Below are positions 16,985-28,015 of a DNA stretch of 64,000 bases, piece by piece. The DNA comes from Sphingomonas sp. HMP6 (GTDB taxonomy: Bacteria; Pseudomonadota; Alphaproteobacteria; Sphingomonadales; Sphingomonadaceae): assembly GCF_013374095.1 (NCBI RefSeq), contig NZ_AP022672.1, positions 2,417,501-2,481,500 of the forward strand, read 5' to 3'. The position numbers and the translations under genes were made by a program. Numbering within the stretch: position 1 is the stretch's first letter; every line of letters begins with the position of its first letter. Under the pieces are notes generated by a model. It searched no databases. It saw only the letters and a program-made list of their open reading frames with translations, and had not been told where the DNA came from.

Positions 16985-19272
16985 GCCGCGTCCGCGACGA
17001 TCCGCACCGGCACCGATTTCGACGCCGGCGTCTTGGACAGATCGTCATGCAGCCCGATCGGGACCAGCACGTTGCACTCGGGATAATACGACGCGATCGT
17101 GCCGCGCGGCAGGCGATAGCCGGTCAATTTCAACCCGCCGAGCTGCCGGTCGACCCCGTCGTCGGTGTCGGTGATCATCCGCACCATCTGGCCTTCGCGA
17201 AACCCCGCCTCGACGATGTCCTCGGGGTTCATCAGCACCACGTCGCGCGTCCCCTCAATCCCGTGGAAGCGGTCCGAATAGCCGTAGATCGTCGTGTTGA
17301 ATTGATCGTTCGAACGAATCGTCATCAAACGATAGCGCCCCGGCGCATCCTGGAAGCCGACCGCGTTGAGGTCGCCCGGCGTGGTAAACACCGCCTTGCC
17401 GCTCTCGGTTTTCCAAACCCGTTGATGCGCACCATTGCCGCGGTAGAAGCCGCCCGCTTCGAACATGCGCGCGTTGTAATCGCGGAAATCGTCCGGATAG
17501 GTCCGTTCGATCAAATCGCGCACAAGGCCATAATCGCCGGTCCAGTCGTCCCAGCGCAGCTGTTCATTCGGTGCCAATGTCGCCTTGGCGATCCCCGTCA
17601 CGATCGCCAACTCGCTTTTCACCGAATCCGACACCGGCGCACGCTTGCCGACTGAGGCGCTGATCATCGAGAAACTGTCCTCGGTCGTCACCACCTGATT
17701 GCCGCCCGCCTGCGCATCGATCTCGTAGCGGCCGAGGCACGGCAGGATATAGGCGTGTTTGCCGGGGAAGAGGTGGCTGCGGTTGAGCTTGGTCGAGACC
17801 ATCACGGTCAAATCCTGCGCGCCCCACGCTTCCTCCAGCCGCCGCTGATCGGGCACCGCGCGCAGCAGATTGCCACCGAGACAAACGAACGCGCGCACCT
17901 TGCCCGCGAACAGCGCCTCGGTCGCTTCGACGATGTTCATCCCGTCCTCGCGCGGGGCCTTGATGTCGAACAGGTCATCGATTGTATCGAGCGGCACGAG
18001 ATGCGCTTTCTCGGCGATGCCGACGGTGCGCTGACCCTGCACATTGCTATGCCCGCGCACCGGGCAGCAACCCGCGCCGGGCTTGCCGATATTACCGCGC
18101 AGCAGCAGCAGATTGACGAGCATCGCGACGTTCAGCGCACCGTGCGCGTGTTGCGTCAGGCCCATGCCGTACACGCCGATCACGCGTTCGGCCTTGATAT
18201 AGACCGCTGCGGCATCGCGGATCGCCGCCTCGGTCAGGCCGCTTTCATGCTCGATCTCGGCCCAATCGGCGGCGCGACATTTGGCGATGAACGCTTCGAA
18301 GCCGGTGGTATGCTCCGCGACAAAGGCGTGATCGATGACCGCAGCGGTGCCCTCCGCCGTCGCCGCATCGTCGGCCTCGACCACGCATTTGCACATGCCG
18401 AGCAAAACCGCGATGTCGCCGCCGGCCTTCAACTGGTGATATTGGTCGGAAATCTTGGTCGCTTTGCCCGTCAGCATCGCCGCCGGGCTTTGCGGATCGA
18501 CGAACGACACCAGCCCCTGCTCGATGATCGGGTTGAAGGTGACGATCTTCGCGCCGCGCTCCTTTGCGTCCTTGAGCGGATGCAGAAAACGCGGGCTGTT
18601 CGTGCCGGGGTTCTGCCCGAAAAAGAAGAACGCATCGGCCTTGGCCAGATCGTCCCACACGATCGTCCCGACCGGCGACCCGATTACCTTGGTCAGGCCG
18701 ACCGAAGTCGTCTCGTGACACATGTTGGAGCTTTGCGGGAGGTTGTTGGTGCCGAACGCGCGCGCCAGAAGCGCGTAAAGGTAGGACGCCTCCAACCCGG
18801 CATGGCCCGACGCGTAGAACACCGCTTCGTTGGGCTCGAGCGGCTTGAGCGCCGCGCCGATCCCGGCAAACGCTTCGTCCCAACTGACTTCGACATAGCG
18901 ATCGGTCGTCGCATCGTAGCGCAGCGGATGCGTCAGCCGTCCGGTCATTTCGAGGTCATGGTCGCTCCAGTCGCGCAACGCGCTGACGCTATGCCCCTCC
19001 TCCGCCCAGAACGCCGGCGTGGAGCGTGCGCTGGTCAATTCCCACAGCGTCGCCTTGGCGCCATTCTCGCAGAATTCGAACGCAGAATAATTGGCGGGCT
19101 TGGGCCAGGCGCACGATACGCACATCACGCCCTTTGGCTTGTTGAGCTGTCCCAGCGTGGCAAGCGAGGCGGGTGACGACCAGCTTTCGCCGAAGATCCG
19201 GGCGATGCCCTTGAGCGATCCCCAACCCCCGGCGGGCCCGGGCGAATGCGGCAAATCACGCTGATCGGTCAT
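16981..19272 (-). CDS. FdhF/YdeP-family molybdopterin oxidoreductase
   Basis: This 763-aa bis-MGD oxidoreductase of the YdeP type is recognisable by the N-terminal GPAGGWGSLK and CVSCAWPKP motifs and the ENGAKA segment. A Cys in SSNMCHETTS sits where the molybdenum ligand is expected. There is no obvious four-cysteine Fe-S cluster at the N-terminus and no signal peptide, so it is probably cytoplasmic. The reaction of this family is not settled; E. coli YdeP is linked to acid resistance. The ATG at 19272 is chosen; an in-frame ATG at 19308 adds 12 basic residues and is possible. It is co-transcribed with fdhD and mobA. Confidence 0.9.
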   Translation of the reverse strand: MTDQRDLPHSPGPAGGWGSLKGIARIFGESWSSPASLATLGQLNKPKGVMCVSCAWPKPANYSAFEFCENGAKATLWELTSARSTPAFWAEEGHSVSALRDWSDHDLEMTGRLTHPLRYDATTDRYVEVSWDEAFAGIGAALKPLEPNEAVFYASGHAGLEASYLYALLARAFGTNNLPQSSNMCHETTSVGLTKVIGSPVGTIVWDDLAKADAFFFFGQNPGTNSPRFLHPLKDAKERGAKIVTFNPIIEQGLVSFVDPQSPAAMLTGKATKISDQYHQLKAGGDIAVLLGMCKCVVEADDAATAEGTAAVIDHAFVAEHTTGFEAFIAKCRAADWAEIEHESGLTEAAIRDAAAVYIKAERVIGVYGMGLTQHAHGALNVAMLVNLLLLRGNIGKPGAGCCPVRGHSNVQGQRTVGIAEKAHLVPLDTIDDLFDIKAPREDGMNIVEATEALFAGKVRAFVCLGGNLLRAVPDQRRLEEAWGAQDLTVMVSTKLNRSHLFPGKHAYILPCLGRYEIDAQAGGNQVVTTEDSFSMISASVGKRAPVSDSVKSELAIVTGIAKATLAPNEQLRWDDWTGDYGLVRDLIERTYPDDFRDYNARMFEAGGFYRGNGAHQRVWKTESGKAVFTTPGDLNAVGFQDAPGRYRLMTIRSNDQFNTTIYGYSDRFHGIEGTRDVVLMNPEDIVEAGFREGQMVRMITDTDDGVDRQLGGLKLTGYRLPRGTIASYYPECNVLVPIGLHDDLSKTPASKSVPVRIVADAA

Positions 19273-19342
19273 GGTCTTCTTTCGCTTGAACGCTCGAACC
19301 TTAGCCATAACGCCCAGGCCTGCGGAAGGGTGCTAATTCGCC

Positions 19343-21828
19343 TTACAAGTCGCGCAGTGCCTCGGCCGGGCGCGCGCGCAACGCGGGCAAGCTCCCTGCC
19401 ACCCCAGCGCCAAGCGTCATGACCGCCGCACTGGCCAGCGTTACCGCGACCACGTCCCAGCGTGGTGCCCAGGCGATGTCGAACACCTGCCGAACGACGA
19501 ACCACCCCGCGCCCGCGCCGATCGTCAACGCGACGATCGCCAAAATCGCCGAGAGGATCGCATATTCGATCGCTTGTGCGCCGAGCACTTGCCGACTGCT
19601 CCCGCCCAGCAATTTCAGGATGACGGCATCATAGCGTCGCGCGCGGCCCGATGCCGACACCGCGCCGATCAGTACCGCGATCCCGGCCGCCACCGTCACC
19701 GCCGCCGCCGCGCGGATCGCCACCGCGACCTGACCGAGCACTGCGCCGACTTGTCCGATCACATCGCCGACGCGGATCAGCGTCACCGACGGCAGCGCCT
19801 CCGAAACACGCCGGGCGATCGCGCCGTCTTGGCTCGGCGGCGCATAGACGCTGGCGAGCAGGCCGTGGGGCGCTTCCTCGATATAACCAGGCGAGAAGAC
19901 GATCGCGAAGTTCAACCCCAGCCCGCCCCAGTCGATCGTCCTGAGCGCCGCGATTCGCGCCGGCACTTCAACCCCGAGCACCGATACGGTGATGCTATCG
20001 CCGACCTTAAGGCCAAGCGCCGCCGCCGCCTTATCCTCCAGCGACACCAGCGGGGGGCCGCGATAATCAGCGGGCCACCATTTGCCCGCCGCCACCACGT
20101 TGCGCGGCGGGAGCTGCGCCGAATAGGTGATCGTCCGGTCGCCGCGCAGCACCCATGCCCCCTCGGGCAGCGTCTTCATGTCGGCGACGCGTTGCCCGCG
20201 CAGCGCGACGATCGCACCCCGCAGCGACGGTAACGATTCGATTATGGCGTCGGGCGCGGCACCCGTCACCGCGCTGGCGAAGGCAGGCGCATCGCCGGGC
20301 TGAAGGTCGATCGCGAAGAAACGCGGTGCCTTGGTTGGCGCCGCGTTGCGCAGTTCGGACGACAGGCTCGAATCGATCACCGCGAGCGCGACGAACAGCG
20401 AGAAACCGAGGCCGAGCGCCACCACCAACCGGTCGGTCTGCGCGCCGGGCCGGTGCAGATTGGCGATCGCGAGCCGGAGCAGCGGCGTGCGCGCACGCGG
20501 CAAGCGCGCGGCGATGAGGCGGATGGCGATGCCGATGACCCACAACATCGCGATCACCGCCGTCACCGCGCCGACAAAGCCGAGCGCCAACATCTGGTTC
20601 GATGCGGTGAGCACAGCGAGCGCCACCAGCGCCGCGACCAGCAGCGCCATCACCGCCAGCACGCCCGGCGCGGGCCAGCGGCGCGGGGCAAGCGCATCGC
20701 GCAGCAACGTCGCGGCGGGCACATCGCGCGCCCGCGCCAGCGCTGGCACCGCGAACAACAATGCCACGAGCAAGGCCAGCAGCGCAGCGGTCGCGAGCGG
20801 CACCGGGTAGAGCGCCAGCCGCGGCGGCACGGGCAGCGCCGCCCCGACCACCGACGTCACGATCCACGGCACCGCCGCGCCGACCAGGAGTCCAGCGGCG
20901 ATCCCGCCCGCCGCGACCAGCCCGAGTTGCGCCAGGAAGATCGCGGCGATCGTGCGCGAGGTTGCGCCCAGCACTTTCAGCGTCGCGATGATCTTGGCCT
21001 TGCCCGCAAGATACGCCGCGACCCCGCTGCCGACGCCCACCCCGGCAATCGCCAGCGCGGCGAGCCCGACCAGCAGCAGGAACTGGCCAAACTGGTCGAT
21101 CCCGCTACGCAAGCCGCCGGCCGCACGGTCACTCGTCTTGGCGGTCCAGCCCGCGCCGCCGAGCCGCGCGAGCAAGCGTTCGCGCACCGCCTTTGCGCTC
21201 ACGCCACGGGGCAGCACGATGCGATAGTGGCTCTCATACAGGCTGCCGGGCTGAACCAGCGCCGTCGCGTCCAGCCCCGCGAGATCGACCAGCACCGGTG
21301 GCCCGAGTGTAAAGCCAGCGCCAAGCCGATCGGGTTCCTCGGCAATGATGCCGATCACGCGCAGTCGCGCCATGCCCAGCCGGAGCGTATCGCCCGGCTT
21401 CAACCGCAACCGTTCGGCAAGCGCAGGTGCGACCGCGACCTCGCGCCCGTGCGGTCGCTCCGCCAGCGCACCGGGCGCCAGCCGGAATTGCCCGACCAGT
21501 GGCCACGCCGCATCGGTCCCACGCAAATCGACCAGCGTCGCAGGTCCCCCTGCATCCGCCATACCGCGCATCGACACCGTCTCGGCGACACGCCCGGCTT
21601 GCGCGAAAAGCGCAAGCTCCTCGACGGTCGCGCGACGTTGTGACACGTTGAATTCGACATCGCCCCCCAGAATCTGCCGCCCGTTGGCGTCGAGCGCGGC
21701 GATCATGCTCGCGGCGAGACTCCCGATCCCGGCGAGCGCCGCCGTCCCCAGGAACAGGCACGCCGCGAGCAACAGCAACCCGCGACCGCCCCGCCGCAGG
21801 TCCCGCACCGCAAGCCGCCAGGCAATGC

Positions 21829-21832
<4 letters not shown>
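19343..21832 (-). CDS. ABC transporter permease, FtsX/YbbP family
   Basis: This 829-aa membrane protein has an N-terminal helix (residues ~15-40), a large periplasmic domain, a cluster of helices around residues 250-450, a second periplasmic domain and three C-terminal helices. This is the duplicated FtsX layout of YbbP. It has no signal of its own for ATP hydrolysis and pairs with the ATPase gene whose stop overlaps its start. The context with tesA is the classical tesA-ybbA-ybbP arrangement. The family is thought to drive lipid or lipoprotein handling or release of periplasmic substrates; the true substrate is unknown. Confidence 0.9.
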
Positions 21833-22520
<688 letters not shown>

Positions 22521-22533
<13 letters not shown>

Positions 22534-23186
22534 GTCTCAAGCGATATGGATGGTCGCGGCGAATTGTCCATCTCGCGCTGCTGTTCTTTCTCGCAATTGC
22601 CCCCACCGCCGACGCGTCGCCCCGCGCACCCGTGATCTGGGCGTTCGGCGACAGCCTCAGTGCAGGATATGGGTTACCGCCCGCCGCCGGTTTCACCGCG
22701 CGGTTGCAGGCGGCGTTGCGGCAGGTCGGCGTTGCCGCGACCGTCCGCAACGGCGGCGTGTCGGGCGACACCGCCGCCCAGGCCCGCGCGCGGCTGCGCT
22801 GGGGCTTGCGCGGGCTCGGTGCGACGCCCGATCTGGTGATCGTCGAACTCGGCGCGAACGACATGCTGCGCGGGCTTCCCGTGCCGCAGGCCAAGGCCAA
22901 TCTGGATGCGATCCTGACCGAGCTCCGCAAGCGCCGCATCCCGGTGCTGCTGGCGGGGATGCGCGCCGCGCCCAATCTCGGGCCGGACTATGTCCGGGCG
23001 TTCGACGGCATGTATCCGGCGCTCGCCGCAAAGCACCGCGTGCCGCGCTATCCCTTCTTCCTCGATGGCGTCGCCGGCAACCCACGCTTGCTCCAGGCCG
23101 ACGGCTTGCATCCCAATCCGCGCGGCGTCGATGTCATCGTCGCGCGCCTCCTGCCGAGCGTGCGGCAAGCGTTGAAGGGAAAATAG
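22521..23186 (+). CDS. tesA: GDSL arylesterase/thioesterase TesA
   Basis: This 221-aa protein has a basic N-terminus and hydrophobic helix forming a signal peptide (to about residue 32). The mature SGNH hydrolase has block I AFGDSLSAGYG (Ser45), block III ELGANDML and the catalytic DGLHPN. It hydrolyses acyl thioesters, esters or lysophospholipids in the periplasm. The start ATG follows a run of G directly, with poor ribosome-binding spacing, but it is required for the signal peptide. Divergent pairing with the YbbAP transporter is widely conserved and suggests a shared lipid-related task. Confidence 0.92.
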
Positions 23187-23189
23187 CGC

Positions 23190-23450
23190 GTGGAGCTCGA
23201 CGACCAGTTCCGCCGCTATTTCGGCACGAGTGACCTCGCCACGCTGACCCCGGCGGCGCTGGCCGCGGGGACCGAGCATATGCGCGTCGCATTCGGGCTG
23301 GAAAAGGATCGCAACCGCCGCTTTGCTTTGTGGACGCTGATGCACATGCTCGGCGTCGCGCCCGATCTCGACGTCGCCTTTGCCGCGCCCGAGGATCGGG
23401 ACGCCGCGCGCAATTTCATGGAAATGAGCGAGCGGCTTGACGAGGACTGA
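23190..23450 (+). CDS. Small conserved-type hypothetical protein
   Basis: This 86-aa acidic protein uses a GTG start three bases after the tesA stop, so it is very likely co-transcribed. It is predicted to be helical and soluble, with a patterned central part (HMRVAFGLEKDRNRRFALW). No motif or family is recognised. Its coding character matches its neighbours, and a dispersed inverted repeat follows 45 bp downstream. The function is unknown. Confidence 0.65.
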   Translation: MELDDQFRRYFGTSDLATLTPAALAAGTEHMRVAFGLEKDRNRRFALWTLMHMLGVAPDLDVAFAAPEDRDAARNFMEMSERLDED

Positions 23451-23494
23451 GCGCACCGGGCGCCAAATTGCTTTTTGATGAGACTGCCCCAGGA

Positions 23495-23585
23495 CCGTTC
23501 GCCCTGAGCTTGTCGAAGGGCAGCGTGCCACGCGCCCGACGCCGTTTGTGGCCGGCAGGGCTTCGACAAGCTCAGCCCGAACGGG
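23495..23585. repeat. Inverted repeat element (copy 2 of a dispersed family)
   Basis: The arms 23495-23520 and 23557-23585 form an inverted repeat nearly identical to the element at 15591-15681. It sits between the convergent 3' ends of the small tesA-linked gene and dinB, the usual place for such palindromes, where it may act as a bidirectional transcription end. Confidence 0.8.
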
Positions 23586-23613
23586 TTGGGGGGCGACGGT
23601 AGAGCACGAAGCT

Positions 23614-24705
23614 CTAGCCTGATACCGCTTCGAAAAGCTGCGGCTCCTCAGCCGCCGCCGACACCGTCTCGAAGTTCGACACCGTCACTCCGACCAGCCG
23701 GATCGCCTTGTCTGCCGGCAGCACCGACCGGATCAACTCAAGGCTGACATCGCGCAGTTCGGCATAGGACGTAATCGGCGTGGGCCTGCTGCGGCTGCGG
23801 GTAATTTGCCGGAAATCGGCATATTTCACTTTCACCGTTGCGGTCCGCCCAAACGCCTGCCGCGTCTCGCACCAGCCCCAGACATCGTCGACCATCCGCA
23901 GCACGCCCGCCTCGATCTCCGCATTCTCGGTCAGATCCGCGCGGAAGGTCGTCTCCGATCCCGATGATTTGCGCACCCGGTCGGGGTTGACCGGTCGGTG
24001 ATCCTGCCCCCGCGCGATCGCATGATACCAGTCCGCCGAACTGCCGAAATGGCGCTGCAGAAAATCCAGCGGCTTGGCGCGAAGGTCGCCGCCGGTCTCG
24101 ATGCCGAGCCGCTTCATCTTCGCTGCCGTCACCGGGCCGACGCCGTGGAAGCGCGACACCGGCAGCGTCTCGACCCACGCCTCGCCCATGTCGGGCGTGA
24201 CTGCGAACTGCCCATTGGGCTTGCGATGGTCCGACGCGAGCTTCGCCAGGAATTTGTTGTACGATATGCCCGACGAGGCCGTCAGCCCGGTCTCCGCCAG
24301 AATGCGCGCGCGGATTTCCTTGGCGGTCAGCCACGCGGTCGCGATCCCGCGCCGGTTTGCGGTCACATCCAGATACGCCTCATCAAGCGACAGCGGCTGG
24401 ATGAGATCGCTATAGTCGGCGAAGATCGCGTGGATTTGCTGCGAGACGGCGCGGTACACTTCGAAACGCGGGCGTACGAACACCAGATCGGGGCAACGCC
24501 TGAGCGCAGTGACCGACGGCAGCGCGGACTTCACCCCGAAGGTGCGCGCCTCATAGCTCGCCGCCGCGACCACGCCGCGCGCGGCGCCATGCCCGACCGC
24601 GACCGGCTTGCCGCGGAGCGACGGGTCGTCGCGCTGCTCCACCGAGGCGAAGAACGCGTCCATGTCGACATGGATGACCTTCCTGACGGTGGACTCGGCA
24701 AGCAT
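23614..24705 (-). CDS. dinB: DNA polymerase IV (Y-family) DinB
   Basis: This 363-aa translesion polymerase has catalytic acidic residues in HVDMDAFFASVEQRD near the N-terminus and SLDEAYLDVT in the palm, followed by the helix-hairpin-helix (VSRFHGVGPVTAAKMKRLG) and the little-finger domain. The start is the ATG 24705; an open frame extends 41 codons upstream but would run through the LexA operator, so the shorter form is preferred. The SOS box 22 bp upstream means expression after DNA damage. The C-terminus lacks a clear beta-clamp QLxLF motif; PQLFEAVSG at the end could serve. Confidence 0.93.
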   Translation of the reverse strand: MLAESTVRKVIHVDMDAFFASVEQRDDPSLRGKPVAVGHGAARGVVAAASYEARTFGVKSALPSVTALRRCPDLVFVRPRFEVYRAVSQQIHAIFADYSDLIQPLSLDEAYLDVTANRRGIATAWLTAKEIRARILAETGLTASSGISYNKFLAKLASDHRKPNGQFAVTPDMGEAWVETLPVSRFHGVGPVTAAKMKRLGIETGGDLRAKPLDFLQRHFGSSADWYHAIARGQDHRPVNPDRVRKSSGSETTFRADLTENAEIEAGVLRMVDDVWGWCETRQAFGRTATVKVKYADFRQITRSRSRPTPITSYAELRDVSLELIRSVLPADKAIRLVGVTVSNFETVSAAAEEPQLFEAVSG

Positions 24706-24726
24706 GCGCGCGGCATAGCACGTGTC

Positions 24727-24741
24727 GAACAGAGAGAGAAC
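24727..24741 (-). promoter_or_regulatory. LexA (SOS) operator of dinB
   Basis: On the minus strand the site reads GTTCTCTCTCTGTTC, an exact GTTC-N7-GTTC box, the LexA recognition site of Alphaproteobacteria. It lies 22 bp upstream of the dinB ATG, where it would cover the promoter. This indicates LexA repression and induction by DNA damage. Confidence 0.85.
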
Positions 24742-24848
24742 AAGGATCGCAGCCCGATCACGGGTAGGATCGCGCGATCGATCATGGTAGCGCCACATGT
24801 CCGGCCGTTCGTGCGTGTCGGCTGACAAGAAAGGCGCTGCCGCGCGCT

Positions 24849-25844
24849 ATGCCACCGACGGATGAAACCTTGCAGGGCTTGGGCTGGGACGCCTTTTTCA
24901 GCGAGCAGCTCTCGCGCGAGGAGACGCAGCAATCCACCCCGGTCCGCGTGATGACGGTGCATCGCGGTCAAATCACCGTCGCCGGAGCTAGCGCGACCTT
25001 CTCGGTGTCGCCGTATATCCCCGGCGCTTCCCCGACGGACGACCATCCGACCGTCGGCGACTGGCTGCTGGTCGACACCGCCACGCAGCAGCCGACCCGT
25101 GTTCTCCGGAGGCGGAACCTGTTCAAACGCCGCGCGCCGGGTGACCCGCGCCGCGAGCAGATGATCGCCGCCAATATCGATACGCTCTTCATCGTCGCGT
25201 CGTGCAATCAGGATTTCAGCGTGGCGCGGCTGGAGCGCTATCTTGTGCTGGCGCGTGAAGTGAGGGTCGATCCCGTCGTCGTGCTCACCAAGATCGACCT
25301 GACCGACACGCCAGAGGATTTCGCCGCAGCCGTGCGTGCGATCGAACCGGGCCTGCGGGTCGAGACGATCAATGGGCGCGATGCCGCCAGCGCCGCAGGG
25401 CTCGCCGCCTATTGCGGCCCGGGGAAGACCGTCGCGCTGCTCGGCTCCTCGGGCGTCGGCAAATCGACGCTGGTCAACACGCTGCGCGGTTCGGACAGCA
25501 TCGCAACCCAGTCGATCCGCGAAAGCGACGATACCGGGCGCCACACCACGACGGCGAGGATGATGCACCGGCTAAGCGGCGGGGGCTGGCTGCTCGACAC
25601 ACCGGGGATGCGCGAGCTCCAGTTGGCCGAGGCGAGCGCCGGCATAGCCGAGGTCTTCGACGATCTGGTCCTGATTGCCCAGCGCTGCCGCTTCTCGAAC
25701 TGCGCGCATGGCAGCGAACCCGGCTGCGCCGTGCGCGAAGCGATTGCCGAGGGCACGCTGACGGCCGAGCGCTTCGATCGCTGGCGCCAATTGGCCGCAG
25801 AGGACAACCCCGCCCCCACCTATCGCACCAAGCGCCGACGCTGA
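24849..25844 (+). CDS. rsgA: Ribosome small-subunit GTPase RsgA
   Basis: This 331-aa circularly permuted GTPase matures the 30S subunit. The motif order is G4 (LTKIDL), then the P-loop GSSGVGKST, then DTPG, as expected for the permuted YjeQ/RsgA family. An N-terminal OB-fold spans residues ~30-105 and a C-terminal zinc-binding module contains CRFSNCAHGSEPGC. The gene is divergent from dinB, with 107 bp between the LexA box and the ATG. The length is usual. Confidence 0.93.
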   Translation: MPPTDETLQGLGWDAFFSEQLSREETQQSTPVRVMTVHRGQITVAGASATFSVSPYIPGASPTDDHPTVGDWLLVDTATQQPTRVLRRRNLFKRRAPGDPRREQMIAANIDTLFIVASCNQDFSVARLERYLVLAREVRVDPVVVLTKIDLTDTPEDFAAAVRAIEPGLRVETINGRDAASAAGLAAYCGPGKTVALLGSSGVGKSTLVNTLRGSDSIATQSIRESDDTGRHTTTARMMHRLSGGGWLLDTPGMRELQLAEASAGIAEVFDDLVLIAQRCRFSNCAHGSEPGCAVREAIAEGTLTAERFDRWRQLAAEDNPAPTYRTKRRR

Positions 25845-25881
25845 CGCGCTCAGCGCGGCTCACGTTCGATGTTCGCGCCGT

Positions 25882-27846
25882 TCAGCGCGGCGTCGCGGTC
25901 AGCGGAAAGCGCATGTCGTGGTCAAAAAGCACCGATGCGGCGGGACGGCCGAAATAATAGCCCTGAAACAAATCCACCCCCATCGCCGACAGGAGCGCGG
26001 CCTGCTCCGCCGTTTCGACACCTTCGGCAACGACCGAAATCCCGAGCCGCCGGGCGATCAGCACGGTGCTTTCGACGACCGCGCCGCCATTGCCGCCAAG
26101 CGTGGACATGAACGATTTGTCGATTTTCACTGCGGTGACCGGAAAACTCAACAGGCGCGACAGCGAGGAATATCCGGTTCCGAAATCGTCGATCAGCAAG
26201 GACACGCCGATCGCCCGCAAGCTTTCGATCGAGGCGCGGGTCGCGTCGATATGGTCGTCGGCGAAGACGGATTCGGTCACCTCAAGCTCAAGCCGCCCCG
26301 CAGGCAAGCCGGTCTGAACGAGGATCTGCGCGACGCGCAGCGCGAAATCGCTCTCGCGCAACTGCTTGACCGAGACGTTGATCGCCACGCTCGGCGCATG
26401 ATGTGGCGTCGTCCACGCGACTGCAGCGGCGCAACCGCGCCGCAGGACGAGATCGCCGAGCGCAATGATCCGGTCGGTTTCCTCTGCAATCGGGATGAAT
26501 TCGTCCGGCCCGATCGTCCCGAGCAGCGGATGGGTCCAGCGCGCCAGCGCTTCATAGCCATGGATTGCGCCGGTGCGCCAATTGAAGATCGGCTGATAAT
26601 GCAGCACCAGTTGCTCGACCTGGATCGCATTGGACAGCGCGCGCGACACTTCGAAGCGGCGCTTCTGGGTGGCGGCATAGGATTCGCGAAAGGTCAGAAC
26701 CTTGCCGCGCCCCTGGCGCTTTACCTCCGCAACGGCGAGATCGGCCGCCAGGATCAGCGCTTCGTGCGTGCGTGCATCTGCCGGAAACATCGCCAGCCCG
26801 GCCGAGAGGCCGATCGACAGGGTTTGCCCGTCGATCCGGAACGGCCGGGCCACCGCCTTGATCAGGGCGTTGCCAATCCGCTCGGCGTGGTGATGCACAT
26901 CCTCGCCATGCCCCAGCACGAGGACGAATTCATCCCCGCCCCAGCGCGCGAGCATGGCATTGGCGGGGATCAGTCGGGCGATCCGCTCGGACACGGCCTT
27001 GAGGATGCGATCGCCGACATCATGGCCCATCGCATCATTGATTTGCTTGAAGCGGTCGAGATCGAGAAACAGGGCCGCAGCGTCGCGACCCTTATCGGCA
27101 TCGAGATGGCTTTGCATCCAGGTCAGCAGCCGCCGTCGGTTCGGCAGGCCGGTAAGGCTGTCGGAATTGGCGGCATCGGCCAACGCCTTCGTGCGCTCCT
27201 CGATCCGGTGTTCTAGGTCGGTATTGAGCGTCTGCAGATCGCGCACCAGTTCGACATTCTCGGTCCTGAGCACGACACTGCACCGGATCGCGGTGTGGTT
27301 GCGGCCATGCACCAGCAGCATCACGAACAGGAACACCAGGCCAAGAAGCCGCATCACCCACCCCTGATGATCGGAGTCGAACAGCAGGATCGATGCCGGG
27401 GCGAGCATCACGACGATATATATCCGACCCTCGCGCAGCACCGTCGCCATGATGCCGGATCCACCCGCCGCCAACGCCGAGACGACGATCGCGAGCATAT
27501 ATTGGCTGGGCAGATGGGTGCGGCTGACCAGCAGCGACAGCGACGCCCACAAGGCGGCGGACAGATACAGCCCGACCGCAAACTCCTGGCGCCAGCGCGC
27601 CAATTGACGCGGCGTGCCCGCCATGATGACCGCGCGCGACAGACGGATGCTGAAGCCATAGCGATAGGCCCCCATGATCGTGCCGACGGCGAACCACCCG
27701 ACCACCCAGTGCGCGCCGCTCGACCATAAGATGAACGAAACGCCAGCGCACGCGACGAAGCTCATGCCCACCATCGCCTTCAGGTTTTCGCAGGTGATCG
27801 CGAAGAGTTCCCGCTCGACGCTGTCAGCCTTGTCGGCGTGCATCAC
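25882..27846 (-). CDS. Membrane GGDEF-EAL c-di-GMP protein
   Basis: This 654-aa protein has about five or six membrane helices in residues 20-185, a short coiled segment, then a GGDEF domain with an intact RWGGDEF site and an EAL domain with HGYEALARW, DDFGTGYSS, KIDKSF and FQGYYFGRP. Both active sites look complete. No RxxD inhibitory site precedes GGDEF, so product inhibition is unlikely. It may make or degrade c-di-GMP in response to a membrane signal. The start is one of two adjacent ATGs (27846 or 27843). It is followed by kdpE on the same strand, 169 bp upstream of its start, but is probably a separate unit. Confidence 0.9.
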   Translation of the reverse strand: MMHADKADSVERELFAITCENLKAMVGMSFVACAGVSFILWSSGAHWVVGWFAVGTIMGAYRYGFSIRLSRAVIMAGTPRQLARWRQEFAVGLYLSAALWASLSLLVSRTHLPSQYMLAIVVSALAAGGSGIMATVLREGRIYIVVMLAPASILLFDSDHQGWVMRLLGLVFLFVMLLVHGRNHTAIRCSVVLRTENVELVRDLQTLNTDLEHRIEERTKALADAANSDSLTGLPNRRRLLTWMQSHLDADKGRDAAALFLDLDRFKQINDAMGHDVGDRILKAVSERIARLIPANAMLARWGGDEFVLVLGHGEDVHHHAERIGNALIKAVARPFRIDGQTLSIGLSAGLAMFPADARTHEALILAADLAVAEVKRQGRGKVLTFRESYAATQKRRFEVSRALSNAIQVEQLVLHYQPIFNWRTGAIHGYEALARWTHPLLGTIGPDEFIPIAEETDRIIALGDLVLRRGCAAAVAWTTPHHAPSVAINVSVKQLRESDFALRVAQILVQTGLPAGRLELEVTESVFADDHIDATRASIESLRAIGVSLLIDDFGTGYSSLSRLLSFPVTAVKIDKSFMSTLGGNGGAVVESTVLIARRLGISVVAEGVETAEQAALLSAMGVDLFQGYYFGRPAASVLFDHDMRFPLTATPR

Positions 27847-28015
27847 GCACTGTTCCCTGTCTTTCGGCCGACGACCCGATTGCCCCGACCCGACCGAGCC
27901 GCCGGTCGCATCAAGGCGGCGATGTCGGATTAAAGATCGCCGCTTTTTCCGTTATAGCGGACTGCCGGGTCGTTGCGGGTTCGATAGGCACTTTTTGCAA
28001 TCTGACGGGCCGGGT

